Source: Oligoflexia bacterium (lineage in GTDB: Bacteria; Bdellovibrionota; UBA1018). From it: DNA of 40,991 nucleotides. The notes under the pieces were generated by a model, which worked only from the letters and a program-made list of their open reading frames with translations, was not told the origin of the DNA and searched no databases. Numbering within the stretch: the first letter of the stretch is position 1; every line of letters starts with the position of its first letter. The stretch spans positions 1-40,991 of the forward strand of contig CAITVN010000213.1 of NCBI GenBank assembly GCA_903895855.1, given 5' to 3'. Positions 33,538-40,991 of this stretch are shown here, piece after piece. A program made the translations under genes and the position numbers.

Positions 33538-34347
33538 TTGTTTATTGTTCACATTAACTTGCTACCGTTTCTCTTGCCCTATTTGTCGCCAACCGTGGCG
33601 GCAGCTCAAGCCATTGAAACGGTAGCACCACAAAAAAATCACCCCACCGCAGTGGTCATCAAAGGCGGCACTTACCGGCCATTCTATCGGCCTCGACTTT
33701 CAGAATCTGATAAAAGAATTGTTGTGAAATCTTTCGAACTCGACGCCCACCCGGTTACCAATCAAGATTACCTAGAATTTGTAAAAAAAAATACGCAGTT
33801 CACTCGATCTCAAATTGGGCGAGTTTTTGCCGAAGATACTTATTTGAAGCATTGGCAAACTGACCATACCCTCAAGAACGAAAAAGAACTCAAGCAACCG
33901 GTGACTCACGTTTCTTGGTTTGCGGCGACTGCTTATTGCCAATGGTTGGGTAAAGACTTGCCCACAACTGACCAGTGGGAATACGCACTCGATGACGTCG
34001 GCCGATCGGCCAAAGCCACAAAGGCTGCCATCTTGAAGTGGTACAGCGTGCCCAATAATCAAGAACTCGGCCAGATAGGCCAACACAAGGCAAATGGCTA
34101 TGGAGTTCACGATCTCGTTGGTTTGGTATGGGAGTGGACCCAAGATTTTAACAACTCTGCCACTAGCGCTGAACTTCGAAGTGACGGCACCAAAGATGAA
34201 AATCTATTCTGTGCTTCAGGAAGCCTCAACGCTGTCGATTCATCAGATTATGTAAAGTTCATGCGTTTTTCATTTCGAGGTAGCCTACAAGCGGCTTTCA
34301 CCACAGCCAACCTTGGTTTTCGCTGTGCAAAGGAGTTGACCCCATGA
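33538..34347 (+). CDS. nirV: NirV-like protein (SUMF1/FGE-fold, exported)
   Basis: 269 residues from TTG 33538 (AAGGA 11 nt upstream). A signal peptide is followed by a formylglycine-generating-enzyme fold: VVIKGGTYRPFYR, DAHPVTNQDYLEFV, PVTHVSWFAATAYCQWLGKDLPTTDQWEYA, GLVWEWTQDF and a final NLGFRCAKE. Between GLVWEWTQDF and NLGFRC the usual active-site cysteine pair of true FGE enzymes is absent, so sulfatase activation is unlikely. NirV is the FGE-fold protein known beside nirK in several denitrifiers; its job is unresolved, perhaps metal insertion or maturation. It starts 26 nt after nirK and overlaps the next gene by ATGA. Confidence 0.75.
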   Translation: MFIVHINLLPFLLPYLSPTVAAAQAIETVAPQKNHPTAVVIKGGTYRPFYRPRLSESDKRIVVKSFELDAHPVTNQDYLEFVKKNTQFTRSQIGRVFAEDTYLKHWQTDHTLKNEKELKQPVTHVSWFAATAYCQWLGKDLPTTDQWEYALDDVGRSAKATKAAILKWYSVPNNQELGQIGQHKANGYGVHDLVGLVWEWTQDFNNSATSAELRSDGTKDENLFCASGSLNAVDSSDYVKFMRFSFRGSLQAAFTTANLGFRCAKELTP

Positions 34348-34934
34348 GATTTAACGATTTCGCTCGTTTCAGTGTTTTGGTCGTTTCTTTGATCGGTTCA
34401 GCGCCCCTTCGCGCACTCGCCGATGAAATTCAGCCCATCCCCAAAAATTCGATTTACCTATCTAAAGCACCCTGGACCACTCACGAGGGCAAAACAGTCA
34501 CGCTGTCTTCTCTGCGCGGCTCACCCACAGTTGTCTCAATGCTGTACACGAGCTGTAAAGCCACCTGCCCTCTCACGCTTTTAGACCTTCAGGCCATTGA
34601 AAAAGGTCTGACGGCCGAAGCCAAGTCGAAAGTTCAATTTGCGATTTTTTCATTCGACTCGTCGACCGACACTCCGGCTCACTTAAAAGAGTTTGCCAAT
34701 TCACATAACTTGTCTGGCGCACACTGGACTTTTCACAGCGGCAAAGTGGCGAGCGTGCGAGAGCTTGCCGCTCTCTTAGGCATTCGCTTTAAGCTGCTCG
34801 ATGGCGGCGGTTTTGATCACTCGAACATCATCACAGTTCTCGATACAGAGGGCGTGATCATTCATAAGCAAGTGGGTTTGAAACAGGTGCCAACAGAGAC
34901 GATCGCCCTATTGAATCAAACCCTGCTACACTAA
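34344..34934 (+). CDS. SCO1/SenC-family periplasmic copper chaperone
   Basis: 196 residues. A signal peptide (cut after ALA near residue 26) precedes a thioredoxin-like SCO domain with the copper site CKATC (Cys71, Cys75) and His159 in GFDHSNIITVLD. Unlike the SCO of the NOR operon it has no extra helices and is likely soluble or released. Coupled to nirV by a 4-nt overlap, it probably supplies copper or redox maintenance to NirK. This is the second SCO gene within 7 kb. Confidence 0.87.
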   Translation: MRFNDFARFSVLVVSLIGSAPLRALADEIQPIPKNSIYLSKAPWTTHEGKTVTLSSLRGSPTVVSMLYTSCKATCPLTLLDLQAIEKGLTAEAKSKVQFAIFSFDSSTDTPAHLKEFANSHNLSGAHWTFHSGKVASVRELAALLGIRFKLLDGGGFDHSNIITVLDTEGVIIHKQVGLKQVPTETIALLNQTLLH

Positions 34935-35037
34935 AGTTTCGCATCATCTGAAACACCGGCGTTTCTAAACTGACCTAAATCATATATTACACAATTGCAC
35001 TTTACTCCCCCCACCAATCAAGTAGTTATATGACCAT

Positions 35038-36090
35038 ATGCGTTACCCACACTCTTTTTTACCTTCGTTCGTCATCGTTTGTTTAACTACGGTATGCTCA
35101 GGCCCCAGTGCTTGGGCTCATGGGACCACACTTGAATTCGGAGACACCAAAAATTTCGGCGCCAACTTTGGCGTCGATATCACCCCGGGCCACGATGTTG
35201 AGTACCTGATTGGCCTTCAAACCCAAGGGTTCAAGGGCAAGCCCGGCTCAATTCCTTGCCTACTTTCAAAGGGCATGGCAAAAGATTGCAACGATGTTCG
35301 TTTTTTCATGGTCGGTGCAAGCCTTAATTTATCAAAAGAGGGAGTCGGTGGATTTAACATCGAAATCGCCCCGGTCGTCGAAGCCAAGATTAATGAGCAA
35401 ATCGGTTTACAACTGAAAACCCTACCCATGACTCTGTCTCGCGACGTCGACATGGGCAACGACTTCAGCCTCAAAATCAGTGCCTTTGAGTTGAGTGCAA
35501 TGAAAATGTGGGGCACAGGATATCACCCAGAAGGCGAAGAACCTGACTTCAAAAAAAAGAGTGACACTTGCGAACACCACTGCCCGGTAGAAGAAAAGCC
35601 TTCAAAAGTGACCGCCATGGTTCATGCTGCCATCGATATGATTGGCTACCGCTACATGAACATGAAAATGACGATGAACTCGCCGAGCACACCGTCAGTC
35701 ATGCCAATGAGTGATATGCCAGGAATGCCCGGCATGACAGCCACGAACGGCGAGGCGACATCAACTGAGATGAAACCAATTTTCAGCGGCTTCGGAGTGA
35801 TCGGCGCCATGGTGGGTGGATCAGTCAAATGGAATATGTCCGAAAAGTTTGCTCTCCAATTTTCTCTAGAAGCCATGGCAGCTGAAAGCGTTAACGCCAA
35901 CGGCGGCAACCTGATCGACTTTCACGGTCGAGGACGCTTCGAGCTCCTCATTCAAGATTTGATCGAAAAAAAGTTAGACTTATCAGTATACCTTGAGGGC
36001 GGCTACCATGGCCACGTCACCCTCAATACAGAAATGGACACCCTGATGGGCCACGAATACCTCGTGATTGGGCTCGGCACGAAATTCTAG
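35038..36090 (+). CDS. Exported Met/His-rich protein, possible copper binder or porin
   Basis: 350 residues; family not recognised. A signal peptide ends at AWAHG, leaving a His close to the mature N-terminus, a common copper-site feature. Beta strands suggest an outer-membrane barrel (final strand YLVIGLGTKF ends in Phe). Two potential metal segments stand out: DTCEHHCPVEE near 177 and a methionine-rich run (MPMSDMPGMPGM, preceded by MNMKMTMNS) near 208-232. Together with two SCO genes and NirK it could store or admit copper. It lies about 100 bp after the SCO gene and may have its own promoter. Confidence 0.6.
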   Translation: MRYPHSFLPSFVIVCLTTVCSGPSAWAHGTTLEFGDTKNFGANFGVDITPGHDVEYLIGLQTQGFKGKPGSIPCLLSKGMAKDCNDVRFFMVGASLNLSKEGVGGFNIEIAPVVEAKINEQIGLQLKTLPMTLSRDVDMGNDFSLKISAFELSAMKMWGTGYHPEGEEPDFKKKSDTCEHHCPVEEKPSKVTAMVHAAIDMIGYRYMNMKMTMNSPSTPSVMPMSDMPGMPGMTATNGEATSTEMKPIFSGFGVIGAMVGGSVKWNMSEKFALQFSLEAMAAESVNANGGNLIDFHGRGRFELLIQDLIEKKLDLSVYLEGGYHGHVTLNTEMDTLMGHEYLVIGLGTKF

Positions 36091-36144
36091 AAATCTGACA
36101 TTACTCTAGGGCATTGAGGTTTACACCTGCAACTGACCTGCCCT

Positions 36145-36693
36145 ATGATCACCTTCATGCCGAGTGAAGCCAAAAAATCCAACGTTGGACAAATTAAGCA
36201 CCTGCTCGTCGACCTCGATGGTACCTTACTCGGAAACAAAGCCTTACCTCTGTCTCTAGATTTCATGAGACAAAGCCTTCAGACACTCAATCGTTTTGGC
36301 GGGTGGCGAAAATCAGCGTCGGTACTATTTGCGATACAAAAAGAATTTGGTCGCCGCTCAATGCGAAAAAATGACGTTCGAGTCGTTGAATTATTTGCAA
36401 AAAAAATGAGCCTCTCACTTGAGGAATCCAGATCTGTATTAAGAGAGTCATTATTTATCATTTTTCCGAAACTCGAGAAATATTTTTTCCCGATACACGG
36501 TGCGAAAGATTTTTTAGATTGGGCAAAAGACCGGTATGAACTCATACTCGCGACCAACCCGGTTTGGCCGCCAGAAGTCGTAAAAATGCGCGTCAAATGG
36601 GCCGGAATTGATCCAACTATTTTTAGCTACATCACGCAACCGAGAACACGCCGGCATGGCGTGGTTCATATGACCACCTCCGTACTCTTTTGA
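36145..36693 (+). pseudogene. HAD-family hydrolase, C-terminally truncated
   Basis: 182 codons. Motif I DLDGTLLGN, motif II ATNPVWPPEVV and the helical cap (GRRSMRKNDVRVVELFAKKM) are intact. After WAGIDPTIFSYIT, where the family continues with the motif III Lys and motif IV (GD...D), the frame instead reads a short Arg/Thr tail and stops. No other frame resumes the domain before the next gene, so about 70 residues are gone. Without motif IV magnesium binding should fail. The break point precedes the GMC gene by about 150 bp. Confidence 0.6.
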
Positions 36694-36791
36694 CTAAGAC
36701 CGATTAACCTGCTCGCTTATTTTTGTGACATCCGGCAAATAAAAAGCCATTCACGCTTCGCTTTTCAAATATTTTGGTTAATAATGAGTTC

Positions 36792-39143
36792 ATGAAATTT
36801 GGTCTACGTTATTCACAAAGACTGGCTGGATCGATCAGTTTGACAGAAACCGGTAAATTTCCGACACTTGAAAAAGGCGATTCCTACCCTTTTGAGATCA
36901 ATGTCTCTGTTTTTAAAAATTTCTTGGGAGATTTCACAAAACCCCAAGAAATCGAAGGATTCGCAAAATTCCCAGGCCTCGATCTTTGGCAAGACCCGAC
37001 GAATGCGTGTGACGCTCCCCCTGTATTTGGCCAATTCAGCCACTCTACCCAGGGGGTGGTTTGTGATTTCACGATTAACCTCGGATCAAACCTCGAACTT
37101 CACTGCCAGGGCCGTCCGATCGAAGTGCGAATGAACGGCGCCAAAATTGGAACCGCTCAGTTAGATTTTCGAACTCCCTTTTGGACCCTCATCACCTCAA
37201 TTCGAATGTCTCGCTGGCACGGCGACACCGTCAAACGGCAAGCTCTAACAAAAAGGGTGGCCAATGTGGCTCGTGTGTTCACTATTCCGCCGACTGTGAA
37301 TTCGACTAAAAACGGGATAGCCACTTCTGAGCTCGAGCAACGCCTACAATTGTTGATTGGCCAAATACCGGTTTGGGCGGTTTTTGCAACCAATGCGACG
37401 ATTACCGCACTTGAACTCTTTTCGGTCCTATTTTTTGGAAAAACGATCGCTAAAATTAGCGAAGCTCAGGCCGATCGGTATGCCGATTTTTTCTACAAGT
37501 ACCCCACGCTAAGGCTTTTAACCAAGGCCGTGAATGTTCCGATTTTCTTAACTGTTTACTCAACCCCATCGTATTTGGCAGGAATAAACTTGTCGGTACC
37601 CGCTCCGATTTCTGAGGCTGAACCCGAGCGCTGGATGTCGCTGTGCTTTTCGCCGAGTCGCAAATGGTCACAAGAAACACTTGAAATCGATGCCGTGGTC
37701 GTAGGATCAGGCGCCGGTGGTGGCGCTGCCGCCTATGAACTGGCGAGTCAAGGCCACGCAGTGGCCATTGTAGAAGAAGGCGGCTACTTCAAACGCAAAG
37801 ACTTTGTCGGTGATCGCGTGAGTGCCATGGGCCGATATTACCGAGACAGCGGCTACGGATTTTTGCTTTCGAATTCACCTGTGTGGTTACCGACCGGACG
37901 CTGCGTGGGGGGTACCACGACCATCAATGCGGGAACTTGTTTTCGATTACCGGCAAGAATTTTGGCGTGGTGGCAGAAAGAAAAAGGCTTAATCGACATC
38001 AATTTAGATTCTTACAATACCGAAGTCGAGGCGATGCTTGACGCCAAGCCGGTCAACGCATCTTTGCACGGCCCTATCAAAGACATCGTAGAAAAAGGCT
38101 TAGCCGGCACCGAGTATGAGTGCGAGCCCTTACACCGAGCTGAAACGGGGTGCGATGGTCAAGGTCATTGCATCATCGGCTGCCCCACCGGAGCAAAGCG
38201 CAGCACCGACGTCTCATACATTCCGGCCGCCATGAAGCTAGGTGCGCACCTCTTCACCCATTACAAAGTCGAAGAGATACTTTTTGATGGTGACCGGGCA
38301 GTCGGGGTTCGCGCCCAATTACCCGGATATGGCCCCGAGTTTTCGATTCGAATTCTGGCAAAGAAAGTGATTCTCGCGGCGGGAACTCTCAAAACCCCAA
38401 ACCTACTCAAGCGCGCGGGCCTGCACTCTCGTCTTCCTCAACTGGGGCGTAATCTGTCTATTCACCCCGCGGTTTCAGTAGGGGCTAGCTTTGACCACAA
38501 TGTTAACCAGAAATATTTTGTCCCTCAATCTTTAGCTGCGTTTAGTCCAAATCACGACAAGTTCGTGTTAGAAGGCTACACCATGGTGCCTGATGCAATG
38601 CCCATGGCTCTGGCACTGTTTCGAAAAAATCTCGCTGAACTCATGAACCAAACTGAAAATTTTGCCGATTTTTCAGCCATGCTGATCGATGCTTCACACG
38701 GAAGGCTTCTGTTTTTTGGTCGCCTTGGCTCAATTCCGATGTACCTATTTGACGCCGAAGGAATCGACCGCATCAAGATAGGCATTCGTACGTTGGTTGA
38801 AATGTTTTTTAAAGCCGGGGCTAAGACTGTCTACGCACCTGCGCTAGGTTATGAGAAAATTGAAGGGTCGTTTGACGGCGAGCTTTTTTCAAAAACTCGT
38901 TTTAGAGCGCGTGATTTTCTGACGCTCTCTGGGCACCACCCGCTTGGCACTTGTGTGATGGGAACGAATGCTTCGAACTCGGTGGTTTCGTCGAAAGGAA
39001 AAGTTTGGGGAGTCGAAAACCTATACATTACCGACGCCTCAGTCATTCCGGGCCCGATTGGCGTCAATCCTCAAGTCACCATCATGGCCAACGCCCTTCG
39101 AATCGCGAGAGCAGTCGGCGAAGACCTCAAAGCAAACTCATGA
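36792..39143 (+). CDS. GMC-type FAD oxidoreductase with N-terminal extension
   Basis: 783 residues from ATG 36792 (TTG 36774 is an alternative). Residues 295-783 are a GMC oxidoreductase: FAD motif GSGAGGGAAAYELASQGH near 305, GRCVGGTTTINAGTCFRLP, a Cys cluster AETGCDGQGHCIIGCPTGAKRS as in long-chain alcohol oxidases and related enzymes, and the catalytic end LSGHHPLGTCVMG with GVNPQVTIMANALRIA. Residues 1-160 are a beta-rich domain of unknown type, and 180-290 are a helical segment like that of large membrane-associated members. Substrate is likely a sterol or long-chain alcohol, by resemblance only. No signal peptide is seen. Confidence 0.82.
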   Translation: MKFGLRYSQRLAGSISLTETGKFPTLEKGDSYPFEINVSVFKNFLGDFTKPQEIEGFAKFPGLDLWQDPTNACDAPPVFGQFSHSTQGVVCDFTINLGSNLELHCQGRPIEVRMNGAKIGTAQLDFRTPFWTLITSIRMSRWHGDTVKRQALTKRVANVARVFTIPPTVNSTKNGIATSELEQRLQLLIGQIPVWAVFATNATITALELFSVLFFGKTIAKISEAQADRYADFFYKYPTLRLLTKAVNVPIFLTVYSTPSYLAGINLSVPAPISEAEPERWMSLCFSPSRKWSQETLEIDAVVVGSGAGGGAAAYELASQGHAVAIVEEGGYFKRKDFVGDRVSAMGRYYRDSGYGFLLSNSPVWLPTGRCVGGTTTINAGTCFRLPARILAWWQKEKGLIDINLDSYNTEVEAMLDAKPVNASLHGPIKDIVEKGLAGTEYECEPLHRAETGCDGQGHCIIGCPTGAKRSTDVSYIPAAMKLGAHLFTHYKVEEILFDGDRAVGVRAQLPGYGPEFSIRILAKKVILAAGTLKTPNLLKRAGLHSRLPQLGRNLSIHPAVSVGASFDHNVNQKYFVPQSLAAFSPNHDKFVLEGYTMVPDAMPMALALFRKNLAELMNQTENFADFSAMLIDASHGRLLFFGRLGSIPMYLFDAEGIDRIKIGIRTLVEMFFKAGAKTVYAPALGYEKIEGSFDGELFSKTRFRARDFLTLSGHHPLGTCVMGTNASNSVVSSKGKVWGVENLYITDASVIPGPIGVNPQVTIMANALRIARAVGEDLKANS

Positions 39144-39155
39144 GCTAACCTGTCC

Positions 39156-39291
39156 TTACGGGTTTTGGAGTTTGTAGAGTTGTCGACATTTTTTTGGAGC
39201 AAACATCCAGTTTTCCCGGGCTCTTGTCGCATCCATGCGACGCCCGAGTCCAAAAAAATGTCGACAACTCTACAAACTCCAAAACCCGTAA
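39156..39291. repeat. 43-bp perfect inverted repeat with nested hairpin
   Basis: Left arm 39156-39198 and right arm 39249-39291 are exact reverse complements over 43 bp, separated by 50 bp. Each arm contains GTCGAC followed by a seven-base homopolymer. Inside the spacer CGGGC/GCCCG and GTCGCA/TGCGAC can form a second hairpin. It lies between the convergent GMC and yaeQ genes, starting 12 bp after the GMC stop. It may act as a two-way terminator, although the T-runs lie inside the stem rather than after it, or it may be a small palindromic mobile element. Confidence 0.9.
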
Positions 39292-39359
39292 AACACAACC
39301 AATGGCGAAAACCCATGCTCGAGTGGCTCGGAGCTAAAGAAGCTGACGCAAATCAAAGG

Positions 39360-39929
39360 TTAACCCAAACGATGAAGTTCGAGCGTCGTCATGAACGTCT
39401 GGTGCTCACTGGCCACCGAAGACCCTTCGCGCCCAGTCACGGTGATCATCAACTCACCTTCGTTGTGTATGATTGTCCAATGATTATCTCGCTTAAGTGC
39501 CTTAGCCAGGTCTTTCAAAAATCCAGCTGGCACCGCATAAACGAGTATGTCGGCCACGCGGTGAATGACTTCACCCGCACATTCTTTTTTTAACGTTTCG
39601 ACATCTTTGTAAGTGTACACCCTCACGCTTGAAGCCGCCTTAGAAGCTTTGTGCAAACGCCGAGCCGTTGGGTTACCGATATCGATCCATTTGGCAATGC
39701 CGCCTTGAGCGCCCAAGACCTGAATTGCGGGTTCATCGGCAGAGCTTAAGCCGGCGGTGAACTCTAACCCGTCTTCAAAATTCACCGCATACGCAATGAC
39801 TCGAGTCAAAAGATAGCTCTCACTTTCAGACGGGTGCATCGCCAGGCGCAGGTCGAGCGAGCCATAAAATCTGCGATCAACATCAGAAATAGCGAGGTGA
39901 AACCGGAAAAGGGTAGAGGGATTAGCCAT
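39360..39929 (-). CDS. yaeQ: YaeQ family protein
   Basis: 189 residues from ATG 39929. YaeQ features are clear: STLFRFHLAISDVDRRFYGSLDLRLAMHPSES at the start, VIAYAVNFEDGLEFTAGLSSADEPAI near 45-70, and GGIAKWIDIGNPTARRLHKASKAA near 78-100. The fold is a PD-(D/E)XK-like variant; the acidic residues in NFEDGLEF and the IDIG region are kept. The biochemical role is unknown; E. coli YaeQ was linked to suppression of rfaH loss. It is convergent with the GMC gene across the long inverted repeat. Confidence 0.9.
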   Translation of the reverse strand: MANPSTLFRFHLAISDVDRRFYGSLDLRLAMHPSESESYLLTRVIAYAVNFEDGLEFTAGLSSADEPAIQVLGAQGGIAKWIDIGNPTARRLHKASKAASSVRVYTYKDVETLKKECAGEVIHRVADILVYAVPAGFLKDLAKALKRDNHWTIIHNEGELMITVTGREGSSVASEHQTFMTTLELHRLG

Positions 39930-39977
39930 GCCCACTCAACCTATCATAGACCGTCGTGTTCTTAATCTAAAAAAAGA

Positions 39978-40007
39978 TTGAACCCCTGATTCAAACTCGG
40001 CTAGACT
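39978..40007 (+). promoter_or_regulatory. Promoter of the small zinc-ribbon gene
   Basis: TTGAAC (39978-39983), 18 nt, TAGACT (40002-40007), with a start site near 40015 and GAGG about 9 nt before ATG 40047. This supports the short downstream reading frame as a real gene. Confidence 0.45.
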
Positions 40008-40046
40008 GGAGTTGAATTAAATCGATTTAAAAATGAGGAAACTTAA

Positions 40047-40265
40047 ATGACTTTTTGTTTTTTTTGTAAACGCGAGAAAGCCGATTCTCAATGCTCAATT
40101 TGCAAACGCAATGTTTGTCATCAGTGCGCTGACTGTCACAACTGTTACCCTCGAGAACAGGTGGCTCGCGCCATGGCTAACGCTTTTTTCTCGTCGATCA
40201 CTTCAGTTTTTGTGAAGCCGTCTTTAATGCCGTGCTCATACATCACTGACTGCCTGATGATATAA
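40047..40265 (+). CDS. Small Cys-rich zinc-ribbon protein
   Basis: 72 residues. The first 34 hold eight cysteines in CXXC spacing (CFFC, CSIC, CHQC, CHNC), enough for two zinc sites. The remaining half has no motif and is antisense to the neighbouring minus-strand gene. It has its own promoter and ribosome site (GAGGAAAC). Function unknown; treble-clef or B-box-like small zinc modules are candidates. The 3' half overlaps a convergent gene by 121 bp, so either the overlap is real or one of the two is not made. Confidence 0.5.
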   Translation: MTFCFFCKREKADSQCSICKRNVCHQCADCHNCYPREQVARAMANAFFSSITSVFVKPSLMPCSYITDCLMI

Positions 40266-40357
40266 ATAATGTCTTGCACTCCGAGGTTAGGGTTCACTTC
40301 CATCACTTTTCGACTCACGCTGCCAACGGTCGGATTTGAACGAACAGGAGTTTGCAT
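40145..40357 (-). CDS. Small conserved-looking protein of unknown function
   Basis: 70 residues from ATG 40357 (AAGG 7 nt upstream). Sequence looks like a compact helical protein with regular amphipathic helices (VQDIIYIIRQSVMYEHGI, EKKALAMARATCS) and a conserved-looking NPNLGV turn; codon use is normal for the window. I do not recognise the family. It is oriented with the SUI1/YciH gene, 82 bp downstream of that gene's end, so the two may be cotranscribed. Confidence 0.6.
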   Translation of the reverse strand: MQTPVRSNPTVGSVSRKVMEVNPNLGVQDIIYIIRQSVMYEHGIKDGFTKTEVIDEKKALAMARATCSRG

Positions 40358-40439
40358 AATCAAGCCTTACCTTCTTATGATTGGGCAGCTAACACGAAAA
40401 TCAACAGTTAGGTGAGAAATTCTACCCCCTAAGCGACGA

Positions 40440-40802
40440 TCACCCCTTGGTCTTGATACGCTCATTGGCCAGTAACTGCCGAATCAACTCACGCTTATCA
40501 CCTTGAATCTCAATCACCCCTTCTTTTCCGTCCATGAAATAGGTGCCACCTGAACCGCATTTTTTCTTTAATAAAGTAGTCAGATTTTTCAAAAATAACT
40601 CATTTTTTGGAAGTTCAGCTATCACCGAGACGGTTTTGCCACCTCGGCCTGATTTTTCCATCCGAATATTGGCGACAAATTTGTAATGACTCGGATTGTC
40701 TTCGGCAACACAGGTACACTCACTGCGCAATTCCTTACATTTGCGACACTTTACATTTAATGCCGGATCGGTTGAGTACACTAAACGAGTGTCTTTAGTC
40801 AT
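40440..40802 (-). CDS. yciH: SUI1/eIF1-family (YciH) translation factor
   Basis: 120 residues. An N-terminal zinc-ribbon-like segment (LVYSTDPA, CRKC and CTC) is followed by the SUI1 domain with RMEKSGRGGKTVSVIAELP, LLKKKCGSGGT and GVIEIQGDKRELIRQLL. Both hallmark elements (GRGGKTV and KKCGSGGT) are intact. YciH proteins influence start-codon fidelity or act as translation inhibitors under stress; eIF1 is the eukaryotic relative. AAGGAG lies about 7 nt before ATG 40802. Confidence 0.92.
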   Translation of the reverse strand: MTKDTRLVYSTDPALNVKCRKCKELRSECTCVAEDNPSHYKFVANIRMEKSGRGGKTVSVIAELPKNELFLKNLTTLLKKKCGSGGTYFMDGKEGVIEIQGDKRELIRQLLANERIKTKG

Positions 40803-40991
40803 TTCTCAGCTCCTTCTTAACCGAGTCTTAACCCATTTTTTGGCCAATAACCTGTCATTACCAAGGCAAATTGGCCGGTTTATTACCAAGCGATTCTGAC
40901 CGCCTATCGGCGTCATAAACCGTTAGGTTGAGATTTTTTACACAAACCGTGACCGCTGTTATTTTGACTGGATAATCGTTCGTTTGGGTGG

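Noticed and set aside
34970..34983. FNR/DNR-like box CTGAC-CTAA-ATCAT before the Met-rich gene
   Set aside because: Outer bases do not match TTGAT-N4-ATCAA and no promoter stands at the right distance.
39165..39593. Reading frame crossing the 43-bp inverted repeat
   Set aside because: It reads through both arms of the repeat and then runs antisense to yaeQ; no domain is visible.

Overview
The window is a chromosomal segment of moderate G+C, probably from a Gram-negative bacterium of the Bdellovibrionota/Oligoflexia type. This taxonomic call is inference. It rests on a structured c-di-GMP-I RNA without a downstream gene (compare merRNA of Bdellovibrio), a decayed hybrid kinase with two C-terminal receiver domains, many exported proteins of unknown family, and TolC/OmpA-type outer-membrane proteins.

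Layout. 1-2550: two divergent genes for exported proteins of unknown function. 2577-2940: a stand-alone structured RNA (promoter, 5' hairpins, c-di-GMP-I aptamer, strong terminator) that feeds no gene. 2963-8663: a minus-strand metal or thiol stress unit consisting of an ArsR-rhodanese regulator, a TolC-like outer-membrane factor, an RND pump and a DUF2892 membrane protein; no periplasmic adaptor gene is present. 8720-14466: an exported hypothetical protein, a HepT/MntA (HEPN/MNT) toxin-antitoxin pair, queE between two decayed genes (hybrid histidine kinase and GFA-family enzyme), a VOC protein and a DUF4143-type ATPase. 14678-24514: S9 and M3 peptidases, an RsuA/RluB pseudouridine synthase, a HAD phosphatase, two lipoproteins (one with four 88-residue repeats) and an OmpA-family porin.

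24603-36090 is the denitrification block and the functional centre of the window. Two operons diverge from a 380-bp spacer. The minus operon encodes a one-helix small subunit, a CuA subunit II, a heme-copper subunit I that lacks the active-site tyrosine, an SCO copper chaperone, a cytochrome b/ferredoxin/MvhD-like fusion, and a second divergent heme-copper subunit I-like protein. Its first four genes resemble the norS-norY-senC arrangement (sNOR-type nitric oxide reductase). The plus operon encodes NirK with a fused cytochrome c, a NirV-like protein and a second SCO protein, followed by a Met/His-rich, possibly copper-binding envelope protein. Together they would reduce nitrite to NO and NO to N2O, with dedicated copper delivery.

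36145-40991: a truncated HAD gene, a large GMC oxidoreductase, a 43-bp perfect inverted repeat between convergent genes, YaeQ, two small overlapping convergent genes and a SUI1/YciH protein. No tRNA, rRNA, insertion sequence or CRISPR array was seen.
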